This document shows, in pieces, positions 1-5,128 of a DNA stretch of 7,164 nt. Below the pieces are notes generated by a model. The model ran no database searches. It saw nothing but the letters and a program-made list of their open reading frames with translations, and was not told where the DNA came from. Position numbers and translations under genes: made by a program. Where the stretch lies: the NCBI GenBank assembly GCA_944353735.1, contig CALVPU010000143.1:1-7164 (forward strand). Reading direction: 5' to 3'. The stretch comes from an uncultured Eubacteriales bacterium. GTDB lineage: Bacteria > Bacillota > Clostridia > Christensenellales > Aristaeellaceae. Position 1 is the stretch's first letter; every line of letters starts with the position of its first letter.

Positions 1-183
1 GCGCTGACGCGCCGCCTTCCCCGCGAGGGGGACGGCGAGGACTACGCCGCGCTGTTCCGCGCGCTGGCGCGCATCGGCTACGGCGGACGCGTGAGCGCCG
101 CGGCGTCGGAGCCGTTCACGGCGGGCGACGCGGAGCAGGCGCTGAACTGCCTGCGCGCCGCCCGCGAGGCTTCGCTGACGTAA
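1..183 (+). CDS. C-terminal end of a sugar phosphate isomerase/epimerase-like protein (partial)
   Basis: The first 60 codons visible, in frame 1 from base 1 and ending at TAA 181-183, are the tail of a gene that begins before the window. The residues YAALFRALARIGYGGRVS, then a stretch ending EQALNCLRAAR, match the last strand and helix of the xylose-isomerase-like TIM-barrel family, where 'L..IGYDGRVS(V/I)E' precedes a closing helix 'AL.yLR'. Family members isomerise or epimerise sugars or inositols in the cytoplasm, usually with a divalent metal. One oddity is that the acidic residue normally following 'VS' near this point reads Ala-Ala-Ala here. The gene may therefore be a divergent member, though with so little sequence the alignment is uncertain. 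The exact substrate cannot be told. The 111-base gap to trkA suggests it is not tightly coupled to it. Confidence 0.6.
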   Translation, partial: ALTRRLPREGDGEDYAALFRALARIGYGGRVSAAASEPFTAGDAEQALNCLRAAREASLT

Positions 184-265
184 GCCGCGCGGGAAAACAG
201 CGCGGGAATACGACGGAAAGGCGCGCGGAAAGCGCTTCGCCGCGCAGAAGGGTACCAAAAGGGCA

Positions 266-294
266 TCCGAGGGCACTTCGGAGGAGGCTTTGGC
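266..294 (+). promoter_or_regulatory. trkA ribosome binding site with overlapping small hairpin
   Basis: GGAGGAGG at 280-287 lies 7 bases before the TTG at 295 and decides that start. A 5-bp hairpin, TCCGA (266-270) with TCGGA (278-282) and a 7-base loop, overlaps the first three bases of the site. It could mildly lower initiation, but such a short stem may be chance. I see no convincing promoter in 184-294. Confidence 0.55.
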
Positions 295-1665
295 TTGAAC
301 ATCACCATTGTGGGCGACGGCAAGGTTGGCTATACGCTCGCCCGCCGCCTGTCGGAAGACGGGCACGACATCACCATCATCGACAAAAACGCCGAGGCGC
401 TGGCGCGCGCCGGCGAGACGCTGGACGTCATGTGCGTGCGCGGCAACGGCGCCAACGTGCGCACGCTGATGGAATCCGGCATCGAGAACGCCGACGTCGT
501 CATCGCCGTGACCGGCAACGACGAGCTGAACATGGTCTGCTGCCTCGCCGCCAAGCAGCTGGGCGCAAAGTATTCCATCGCCCGCATCCGCGATCCGGAA
601 TACACCGAGAGCCTGACGCTTTTGCAGAACAAACTGGACATCGACCAGGTCATCAACCCCGAGCGCGCCACGGCACAGGAGATCTCGCGCCTGCTGCGCT
701 TCCCCTTCGCGATCAACATCGAGTCGTTCGCGCACGGGCGCGTGGAGATGGTCGAGTTCCGCGTCGAGAGCACCGACCCGATCATCGGCGTGCCGCTGTC
801 CAAGCTCAACGGCCGCTATCCGCACATCCAGTATACCGCCGTGCAGCGCGCGGGCGAGGCGTTCATCCCCGACGGCAGCTTTGAAATCGCCGCGGGCGAC
901 CGCGTCTACGCCACCGGCGACCGCGAATCGATCACGAAGTTCTTCAAGCAGATGGGCAAGGACACCTCGCGCATGAAGGCGGCGCTGATGATTGGCGGCG
1001 GTCACATCTCCTATTATCTGGCGCGCAGCCTCGCCGGCATGGGCGTGCGGCTGCGGCTGATCGAGATCAACGAAAAGAAGTGCGCGCGGCTGAGCGACCA
1101 GCTCGACAACGTGACCATCATCTGCGCCGACGGCACCGATCAGGAAGTGCTCGACAGCGAGAACGTCGGCGAGTGCGGCGCGCTGATCTGCCTGACCGAC
1201 CGCGATGAGGAAAACATCATCACCGGCATGTACGGCGCACGCCGCGGCGCGAAGAAGGTCATCGTCAAGGTCAACCGCCTCAACACGCTCGAGGTCATGG
1301 AGGATCTGGGCATCGAGAGCGTGGTCAGCCCGAAGCTGACCACGGCGAACGTCATCCTCCGCTCCGTGCGCGCGCTGAACAACTCCAAGGATTCCGTCGT
1401 CGAGAAGGTCTACGGCATGCTCGGCGGCAAGGTCGAGGCGTACGAGTTCACCGCGCTGCAGGGTGCGCCGTTTCTGAACATCCCGCTGAGCCAGCTCAAC
1501 ATCCGGCGCGGCGTGCTGGTATCCGTGCTCGTGCGCGACCGCAAGAACATCATCCCCTTCGGAAACGACCACATCGCCGCGGGCGACAAGGTCATCCTGA
1601 CCGCGAAGGCCGGGTCAGTCGTCAACCTCGAGGACGCCTTCGAGATTTCGGAGCGCCGCGCATGA
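295..1665 (+). CDS. trkA: Trk potassium uptake system regulatory subunit TrkA
   Basis: This is the cytoplasmic peripheral subunit of the Trk potassium importer; it binds NAD(H) and possibly other nucleotides and gates the TrkH channel. At 456 residues it has the full length of two-module TrkA (about 458 in E. coli). Module 1 has an RCK N-domain at about 1-125, with the dinucleotide motif GDGKVG at 7-12 and Asp30 at the end of strand 2. Its RCK C-domain follows at about 140-225. Module 2 has an RCK N-domain from about 230, with GGGHIS at 234-239 and Glu257 at the strand-2 acidic position. The final glycine of GxGxxG is Ser in module 2, so its nucleotide binding may differ. A C-domain occupies about 370-455. 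The TTG start is chosen because MNITIVG fits the family N-terminus and a strong ribosome binding site precedes it. The gene overlaps trkH by 4 bases (ATGA), implying translational coupling. Confidence 0.95.
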   Translation: MNITIVGDGKVGYTLARRLSEDGHDITIIDKNAEALARAGETLDVMCVRGNGANVRTLMESGIENADVVIAVTGNDELNMVCCLAAKQLGAKYSIARIRDPEYTESLTLLQNKLDIDQVINPERATAQEISRLLRFPFAINIESFAHGRVEMVEFRVESTDPIIGVPLSKLNGRYPHIQYTAVQRAGEAFIPDGSFEIAAGDRVYATGDRESITKFFKQMGKDTSRMKAALMIGGGHISYYLARSLAGMGVRLRLIEINEKKCARLSDQLDNVTIICADGTDQEVLDSENVGECGALICLTDRDEENIITGMYGARRGAKKVIVKVNRLNTLEVMEDLGIESVVSPKLTTANVILRSVRALNNSKDSVVEKVYGMLGGKVEAYEFTALQGAPFLNIPLSQLNIRRGVLVSVLVRDRKNIIPFGNDHIAAGDKVILTAKAGSVVNLEDAFEISERRA

Positions 1666-3104
1666 ACAAGCGACTGACGTTCAAGCTCGTCGGCAAGGTG
1701 CTGATGCTCGAGGCGGCAATGATGGCGGTGCCGCTGATCGTCTCCCTGTTGATGGGCGGCGGCGACGCGCCGGCGATCCTGCTGGCGATGGCGGTGACGA
1801 TGGCGGCGGGCGGGCTGCTGGCGCTGCTTCGCCCGCGCAACGACAACCTGCGCGCGCGCGAGGGCTTCGCCACCGTGGCGCTGAGCTGGATTCTGGTATC
1901 GTTCTTCGGTGGACTGCCGTTCTTCTTCCATGGCAGCATCCCCTCGCTGGTGGACTGCTTCTTTGAAACCGTGTCCGGCTTCACCACCACCGGCTCGACG
2001 ATCCTCACCGACGTCGAGGCGCTGCCCAGGGGCCTGCTGTTCTGGCGCAGCTTCACCCACTGGTTCGGTGGCATGGGCGTGCTGGTGCTGACGCTGGCGC
2101 TGATTCCAAAGATGGGCGCGCGTTCGATCTACCTGATGCGCGCCGAGTCGCCGGGCCCGTCGGTGGACAAGCTGGTGCCGCGCGTGGGCAAGAACGCGCG
2201 CATCCTCTACCGGCTGTACTTCGGGCTGTCGGCGATCATGCTGGCGGCGCTGCTGTGCACCGGCGTCAATCTGTACGACGCGCTGATTCACATGTTCGGC
2301 GCCGCCGGCACGGGCGGGTTCTCCAACTACAACCTGAGCGTGGGCGCGCTGAACAACCCCGCGGCGGAGATCGTCATCGGCGTGTTCATGGCGCTGTTCG
2401 GCGTGAACTTCTCGGTGTACTACTTTCTGCTCAAGCGCAACTGGCGCGCCAGCCTCGGCAACAGCGAGCTGCGCGTGTACGCCGCGATCCTGCTGGGCTC
2501 GACGCTGATCATCGCCTTCAACATCCTGCCGCAGGCGGGCGACTCCGCCACCTCGCTGCGCCAGCGCTTTTTCCAGGTTTCGACGATCATGACCACCACC
2601 GGCTATGCCACCACCGATTTCAACCTCTGGCCGCAGCTGAGCCGCACGATTCTGGTGATGCTGATGCTGATCGGTTCGTGCGCGGGCTCCACCGGCGGCG
2701 GCCTCAAGGTCGTGCGCCTGCAGATTCTCTGCAAGACGATGGTGCGCGAAATCCGCCGGACGATTCATCCCAAGTCGGTCAACACCATCCGCATCGACGG
2801 ACACACCGTGGACGAGCGCGTCATCTCCTCCACGCTGGCGTTCTTCTTCGCCTATGTCTTCACGCTGCTGTTTGCGACGCTGATCGTCTCGATCGACGGC
2901 TTCAGCTTTGAGACAAACTTCACCGCCGTGCTCGCCACGCTGTCCAACATCGGTCCCGGTCTCGACATGGTCGGCCCGATGGGCAATTTTTCCCAGTTCT
3001 CCGACCTGAGCAAGATCGTGCTGTCGCTGTGCATGCTCGTCGGCCGCCTCGAGGTGTTCCCCATTCTGATGCTCGCCGCGCCGAGCGCGTGGCGCAAATA
3101 CTAG
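1662..3104 (+). CDS. trkH: Trk potassium uptake protein TrkH (channel subunit)
   Basis: This integral membrane subunit conducts K+ and works with the TrkA ring. Its 480 residues match the usual length (about 483). The four membrane-pore-membrane repeats of the SKT superfamily are visible by their filter loops: TTTGST at 108-113, GTGGFSN at 216-222, TTTGYATTD at 311-319, and SNIGPGL at 428-434. The Gly-rich GSCAGSTGGG at 338-347 is the conserved intramembrane gating-loop signature between repeats 3 and 4. The C-terminal GRLEVFP at 461-467 is also typical. The region around residues 346-386 is rich in Arg and Lys and should face the cytoplasm, where TrkA docks. The ATG overlaps the trkA stop, and a GGAG at 1650-1653 in the trkA tail can serve as ribosome binding site. 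TrkG or KtrB are related alternatives, but a TrkA partner with two RCK modules favours TrkH. Confidence 0.95.
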   Translation: MNKRLTFKLVGKVLMLEAAMMAVPLIVSLLMGGGDAPAILLAMAVTMAAGGLLALLRPRNDNLRAREGFATVALSWILVSFFGGLPFFFHGSIPSLVDCFFETVSGFTTTGSTILTDVEALPRGLLFWRSFTHWFGGMGVLVLTLALIPKMGARSIYLMRAESPGPSVDKLVPRVGKNARILYRLYFGLSAIMLAALLCTGVNLYDALIHMFGAAGTGGFSNYNLSVGALNNPAAEIVIGVFMALFGVNFSVYYFLLKRNWRASLGNSELRVYAAILLGSTLIIAFNILPQAGDSATSLRQRFFQVSTIMTTTGYATTDFNLWPQLSRTILVMLMLIGSCAGSTGGGLKVVRLQILCKTMVREIRRTIHPKSVNTIRIDGHTVDERVISSTLAFFFAYVFTLLFATLIVSIDGFSFETNFTAVLATLSNIGPGLDMVGPMGNFSQFSDLSKIVLSLCMLVGRLEVFPILMLAAPSAWRKY

Positions 3105-3136
3105 CGCTGAACCGCGCGGGATCAGCTTTAAGCCGC

Positions 3137-3144
3137 AAAGGAGG
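3137..3144 (+). promoter_or_regulatory. Ribosome binding site of the VOC gene
   Basis: AAAGGAGG lies 7 bases before the ATG at 3152. It selects this start over the in-frame ATG at 3029, which is inside trkH and would add 41 residues read from trkH's own coding sequence. Confidence 0.85.
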
Positions 3145-3151
3145 AATTCCC

Positions 3152-3550
3152 ATGTCCAACCTCATCCACGCAGTCCATCACATCGCCCTCAAGTGCCGCG
3201 GCACGGCGCAGTTTGAGCGGACCGTCGCCTTTTACCGCGACGTGCTCGGCATGCCCGTCGTGCGCGCGTGGGGCGAAGGCGACGGCGCCGGCATCATGCT
3301 CGATACCGGCGCCGGCCTGATGGAAATCTTCGCCAGCGCGCCCGACGCTCCCGGTCAGGGCGCTATCCGCCACTTCGCCCTCGCCACCAGCGACGTCGAC
3401 GCCTGCGCCAGAGCGGTCAAGGCCGCCGGCTACGACGTGTTCACCAAGCCCAACGACATCGTCATCGCCTCCGAGCCGCCGTTCCCGGCGCGCATCGCCT
3501 TCTGCACCGGCCCCGTCGGCGAGGAAATTGAGTTCTTTCAGGAGAAGTGA
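3152..3550 (+). CDS. VOC-family (glyoxalase/dioxygenase-fold) protein
   Basis: This 132-residue cytoplasmic protein has the two beta-alpha-beta-beta-beta halves of the vicinal oxygen chelate fold. HHIALK at 9-14 opens the fold, with FYRDVLGM at 27-34 following. LMEIF at 56-60 carries Glu58, RHFAL at 73-77 carries His74, and the closing GEEIEFFQ at 123-130 carries Glu127. His10, Glu58, His74 and Glu127 fit the usual H-E-H-E metal site, so a metal-dependent enzyme is likely. The family includes glyoxalase I, methylmalonyl-CoA epimerase and fosfomycin-type resistance proteins, and the reaction cannot be assigned from sequence alone. It follows trkH by 47 bases with its own strong ribosome binding site and is probably the last gene of that operon. 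Glyoxalase activity beside K+ transport could reflect methylglyoxal stress, in which K+ fluxes are known to be protective in E. coli; that link is speculative here. Confidence 0.85.
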   Translation: MSNLIHAVHHIALKCRGTAQFERTVAFYRDVLGMPVVRAWGEGDGAGIMLDTGAGLMEIFASAPDAPGQGAIRHFALATSDVDACARAVKAAGYDVFTKPNDIVIASEPPFPARIAFCTGPVGEEIEFFQEK

Positions 3551-3586
3551 ACCGCCGGCAGGAAAGCGCTGAGCTGCCGTGAGCAT

Positions 3587-3705
3587 CCCGCACCGGCGGA
3601 CTGGCGCGCCACATTCCGCTTTCGCCGCAGGGAACAGGCATTCCCCGCGGCGTTTTCTCGCGGCGAAAGGCGGACATTTCAGGCGCGCCGTCCGCCCAAA
3701 GCGGG
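3587..3705. repeat. 119-nt imperfect intergenic palindrome
   Basis: The arms pair in five blocks: CCCGC 3587-3591 with 3701-3705; GGCGGAC 3595-3601 with 3690-3696; GGCGCGCC 3603-3610 with 3682-3689; TCCG 3615-3618 with 3671-3674; and CTTTCGCCGC 3619-3628 with 3660-3669. That makes 34 Watson-Crick pairs, interrupted by single-base bulges (T3602, G3670) and two internal loops. A further GGGAA/TTCCC hairpin sits at the tip. Size and shape resemble ERIC- or REP-type intergenic repeats or a small non-autonomous element, but whether it recurs elsewhere cannot be seen from this window. No target duplication is evident at its ends. Confidence 0.8.
3623..3656 (+). terminator. Intrinsic terminator-like hairpin after the VOC gene
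   Basis: CGCCGC 3623-3628 pairs with GCGGCG 3647-3652. After an A/C mismatch, GGGAA 3630-3634 pairs with TTCCC 3641-3645 around a 6-base loop, and TTTT follows at 3653-3656. The 11-bp GC-rich stem lies 72 bases beyond the VOC stop codon. The T-tract is short. The left arm also pairs with a second GCGGCG at 3660-3665, so this hairpin competes with the larger palindrome. Confidence 0.6.
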
Positions 3706-3715
3706 CGCCGGAATC

Positions 3716-3739
3716 GCGGCGAAGGACAAAAGACGCCGC
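3716..3739. repeat. GC-rich hairpin between the operons
   Basis: GCGGCG 3716-3721 and CGCCGC 3734-3739 form a perfect 6-bp stem with a 12-base loop. It sits just before the T6 terminator hairpin. It has no T-tract of its own and no assigned role. Confidence 0.4.
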
Positions 3740-3740
3740 A

Positions 3741-3768
3741 TGCGCGCGGGAATATGCGCACGTTTTTT
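3741..3768 (+). terminator. Intrinsic terminator with T6 tract
   Basis: TGCGC 3741-3745 pairs with GCGCA 3756-3760 around a 10-base loop, and two more outer pairs are possible beyond one mismatch (3738-3739 with 3762-3763). Six Ts follow at 3763-3768. The stem is short but GC-rich. It probably serves as a backup stop for the trk/VOC transcript. Confidence 0.5.
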
Positions 3769-3773
3769 GCGTC

Positions 3774-3796
3774 CCGAAGAATAGCGTTCGGTTTTT
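3774..3796 (+). terminator. Second weak intrinsic terminator with T5 tract
   Basis: CCGAA 3774-3778 pairs with TTCGG 3787-3791 around an 8-base loop, and TTTTT follows at 3792-3796. It is weak alone, but it stands in tandem with the preceding hairpin and just upstream of the strong met promoter. The two together would insulate the met operon from read-through. Confidence 0.45.
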
Positions 3797-3857
3797 CACA
3801 TTCTCGACAACTGCGTAAAATCACAGAAAAAACGAGGGCAAAATCCGCGCTTCCCTA

Positions 3858-3886
3858 TTGACAAGTGGGCGGCGCGGTCGTATAAT
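3858..3886 (+). promoter_or_regulatory. Perfect sigma-A/sigma-70 consensus promoter of the met operon
   Basis: TTGACA at 3858-3863 and TATAAT at 3881-3886 are both exact consensus hexamers with the ideal 17-base spacer. Transcription should begin near 3892-3894, giving a leader of about 234 nt before metN. Such a strong constitutive promoter fits control after initiation, namely by the attenuator downstream. Confidence 0.93.
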
Positions 3887-3914
3887 GGGAACAACCTTGA
3901 GGAAAGGGGTTCCC
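3887..3914. repeat. Inverted repeat over the transcription start; possible operator
   Basis: GGGAAC 3887-3892 and GTTCCC 3909-3914 are perfect inverted copies with centres 22 bp apart, about two helical turns. CCTT 3895-3898 and AAGG 3904-3907 form a nested pair. The left copy lies mostly upstream of the predicted start site, so the outer pair is more likely to act as DNA (an operator) than as RNA. In the RNA, the inner AACC/GGTT pairing could touch the leader-peptide ribosome binding site at 3903-3909. Confidence 0.4.
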
Positions 3915-3918
3915 GACC

Positions 3919-4011
3919 ATGCTGTTTGCCGCCGAGAAAAAGTCCATGGCTATGATGATGCGCCTGATGTACATGTCAGACGCCGCTTGGTCATGCACTT
4001 CGGAGGGCTGA
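3919..4011 (+). CDS. Methionine-rich leader peptide of the metNIQ operon
   Basis: This short ORF of 30 codons starts at ATG 3919 and stops at TGA 4009-4011. It reads MLFAAEKKS, then MAMMMRLMYM at residues 10-19, then SDAAWSCTSEG. Seven of 30 residues are Met, six of them within ten consecutive codons (3946-3975). An SD-like AAAGGGG at 3903-3909 is 9 bases upstream, and the start is about 26 nt from the predicted transcript 5' end. The ORF sits between a strong promoter and a terminator in front of methionine transport genes. By analogy with trp, his and leu leaders, the peptide probably has no function of its own: its translation reports charged Met-tRNA. When charged Met-tRNA is scarce, the ribosome should pause at codons 10-19 and favour read-through. 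I see no signal peptide or membrane segment. Confidence 0.82.
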   Translation: MLFAAEKKSMAMMMRLMYMSDAAWSCTSEG

Positions 4012-4058
4012 AGCTCGGGATACAGGAGATCAGCGTTGAGGATGTGGCGGATCAAGCG
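3984..4058 (+). promoter_or_regulatory. Predicted antiterminator of the met attenuator
   Basis: The nine bases CGCTTGGTC at 3984-3992 pair continuously with GATCAAGCG at 4050-4058, with one G-U pair (3990/4052). In the same register after a 3x3 loop, CAC 3996-3998 pairs with GTG 4044-4046, and TC 4000-4001 pairs with GA 4041-4042. The stem encloses a separate hairpin, GCTGA 4007-4011 with TCAGC 4030-4034. Because it uses the terminator's 5' arm, its loop and base 4058 of its 3' arm, the two structures cannot coexist. A ribosome paused early in the Met run would leave 3984 onward free. A ribosome at the stop codon (4009) would cover roughly 3995-4025 and break this stem. Confidence 0.7.
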
Positions 4059-4078
4059 ATCGCGCCCCATCCTTTTTT
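4039..4078 (+). terminator. Attenuator terminator upstream of metN
   Basis: GGATG 4040-4044 pairs with CATCC 4068-4072. GGCG 4046-4049 pairs with CGCC 4063-4066 after a T/C mismatch. GATC 4050-4053 pairs with GATC 4058-4061, with G4062 bulged, around the loop AAGC. Six Ts follow directly at 4073-4078, and A4039 can pair with the first T. This 13-bp stem ends 48 bases before metN and 67 bases beyond the leader stop codon, so it would stop transcripts before the operon unless the antiterminator forms. Confidence 0.88.
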
Positions 4079-4110
4079 CATGGATTTGATCCCCCTCTTT
4101 CGACGAAACG

Positions 4111-4117
4111 GGAAGGA
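4111..4117 (+). promoter_or_regulatory. metN ribosome binding site
   Basis: GGAAGGA lies 9 bases before the TTG at 4127. No ATG in this frame fits the family N-terminus, so the TTG start (MLKLVNVTKTF) is preferred. Confidence 0.7.
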
Positions 4118-4126
4118 CTGAGAGCA

Positions 4127-5128
4127 TTGCTCAAACTGGTCAACGTCACCAAGACGTTTTATACCGACGGCAAGGAGTTCGACGCCGTCAAAAACGTCAG
4201 CCTCGAGATCAAAAAGGGCGAGATTTTCGGCATCATCGGCCTGAGCGGCGCGGGCAAGTCCACGCTGATCCGCTGCATGAACCGGCTGGAGACGCCGACG
4301 TCGGGCGACATCCTCATCGACGGCGAGAGCATCCTCAAGATGCGCGGCAAGCAGCTGATCCAGCTTCGCAAGAAGGTCACGATGATCTTCCAGCAATTCA
4401 ACCTGCTGATGCAGCGCACCGTGGCGCGCAACGTGCGCTATCCGCTGGAGCTGGCGGGCGTGCCGCGCGCCAAGGCGAACCAGCGCGTAAAGGAGCTGCT
4501 GGAGATCGTCGGGCTGTCCGACAAGGCGGACAACTATCCCGCCCAGCTCTCCGGCGGTCAGAAACAGCGCGTCGCCATCGCGCGCGCATTGGCGAGCGAC
4601 CCCGAGGTGCTGCTGTGCGACGAGGCGACCAGCGCGCTCGACCCGATGACCACGCAGTCGATCCTGTCGCTGTTGCAGGACATCAACCGCCGGCTGGGCA
4701 TCACCATCGTCATCATCACCCACGAGATGGCGGTCATCCGGCAGATCTGCACGCACGTGGCGATCCTCGACGGCGGCGCGGTCGCCGAGGAAGGCAGCGT
4801 GGACGAGGTGTTCACCCACACGCGCTCCGAGGCGGGTCGCAGGCTGTTCGGCTTCGTCAACGACCACTCCCAGCCGCCGGAGGTCGAAGCGCCGGTGCCG
4901 ATGCTGCACATCGTGTTCGACGGCGCGCGCATCAACGAGCCGGTCATCTCCGAGCTCACGCTGCGCACCGGCATTGCCATGAACATCCTCTACGCCGACG
5001 TCAACCTGCTGGGCGGCAAGCGCTATGGTCAGATGACCATCGAGCGCCCGAAGCGGGAGGAGGACGCCCGGACGCTGATCGACGCGCTGACCAAGGAAGG
5101 CGTCAAAGTTCAGGAGGTGAGCGCATGA
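4127..5128 (+). CDS. metN: Methionine ABC transporter ATP-binding protein MetN
   Basis: This is the cytoplasmic ATPase of the methionine importer; a dimer powers MetI. Its 333 residues are normal for MetN. Landmarks in order are Walker A GLSGAGKST at 38-46, the Q-loop FQQFNLL at 88-94, the signature LSGGQKQ at 141-147, Walker B VLLCDEAT at 161-168 with catalytic Glu166, the D-loop SALDP at 169-173, and the switch His199 in ITHEM. Residues about 257-333 form the NIL (ACT-like) domain that in E. coli MetN binds methionine and trans-inhibits transport; NILYAD at 286-291 and LLGGKRYGQM at 294-303 are its hallmarks. The LIRCMNRLETPTSG stretch after Walker A is typical of MetN rather than other importers. 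The gene follows the attenuated leader and overlaps metI by 4 bases, so the two are probably translationally coupled. Confidence 0.96.
   Translation: MLKLVNVTKTFYTDGKEFDAVKNVSLEIKKGEIFGIIGLSGAGKSTLIRCMNRLETPTSGDILIDGESILKMRGKQLIQLRKKVTMIFQQFNLLMQRTVARNVRYPLELAGVPRAKANQRVKELLEIVGLSDKADNYPAQLSGGQKQRVAIARALASDPEVLLCDEATSALDPMTTQSILSLLQDINRRLGITIVIITHEMAVIRQICTHVAILDGGAVAEEGSVDEVFTHTRSEAGRRLFGFVNDHSQPPEVEAPVPMLHIVFDGARINEPVISELTLRTGIAMNILYADVNLLGGKRYGQMTIERPKREEDARTLIDALTKEGVKVQEVSA
5112..5120 (+). promoter_or_regulatory. Very strong metI ribosome binding site
   Basis: AGGAGGTGA is a full-length match to the 16S anti-Shine-Dalgarno sequence, placed 7 bases (from the last G of GGAGG) before ATG 5125. 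It fixes the metI start, and so shows that the long N-terminal extension is translated as part of metI. Confidence 0.9.

Noticed and set aside
222..246. GC-rich hairpin upstream of trkA as terminator of the first gene
   Set aside because: A GCGCGG/CCGCGC stem can be drawn, but no T-tract follows, so termination is not supported.
1410..2804. Long minus-strand open frame opposite trkA/trkH
   Set aside because: It encodes a low-complexity His/Gln/Arg/Ala-rich product with no family match and lies fully over two certain genes; open shadows are expected in GC-rich DNA.
3029..3151. Earlier ATG for the VOC protein inside trkH
   Set aside because: The added residues are Arg-rich readings of trkH in another frame, and a strong ribosome binding site precedes ATG 3152.
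3579..3818. 79-codon open frame in the palindrome region
   Set aside because: It runs through the palindrome and two terminators, is Arg-rich and lacks a ribosome binding site.
3858..4121. 87-codon open frame across the met promoter and leader
   Set aside because: It would begin inside the -35 box, upstream of the transcript start, in a frame different from the Met-rich leader; the terminator lies within it.
3887..4126. SAM (S-box, SMK) riboswitch or Met T-box in the metN leader
   Set aside because: I looked for the S-box core, the T-box AGGGTGG-type antiterminator motif and a specifier stem and did not see them. A covariance-model scan of 3880-4130 would settle it.
4615..5124. Upstream extension of the metI reading frame into metN
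   Set aside because: The extra residues are the out-of-frame reading of metN (His/Arg/Gly-rich). The perfect ribosome binding site and the membrane segment place the start at 5125.
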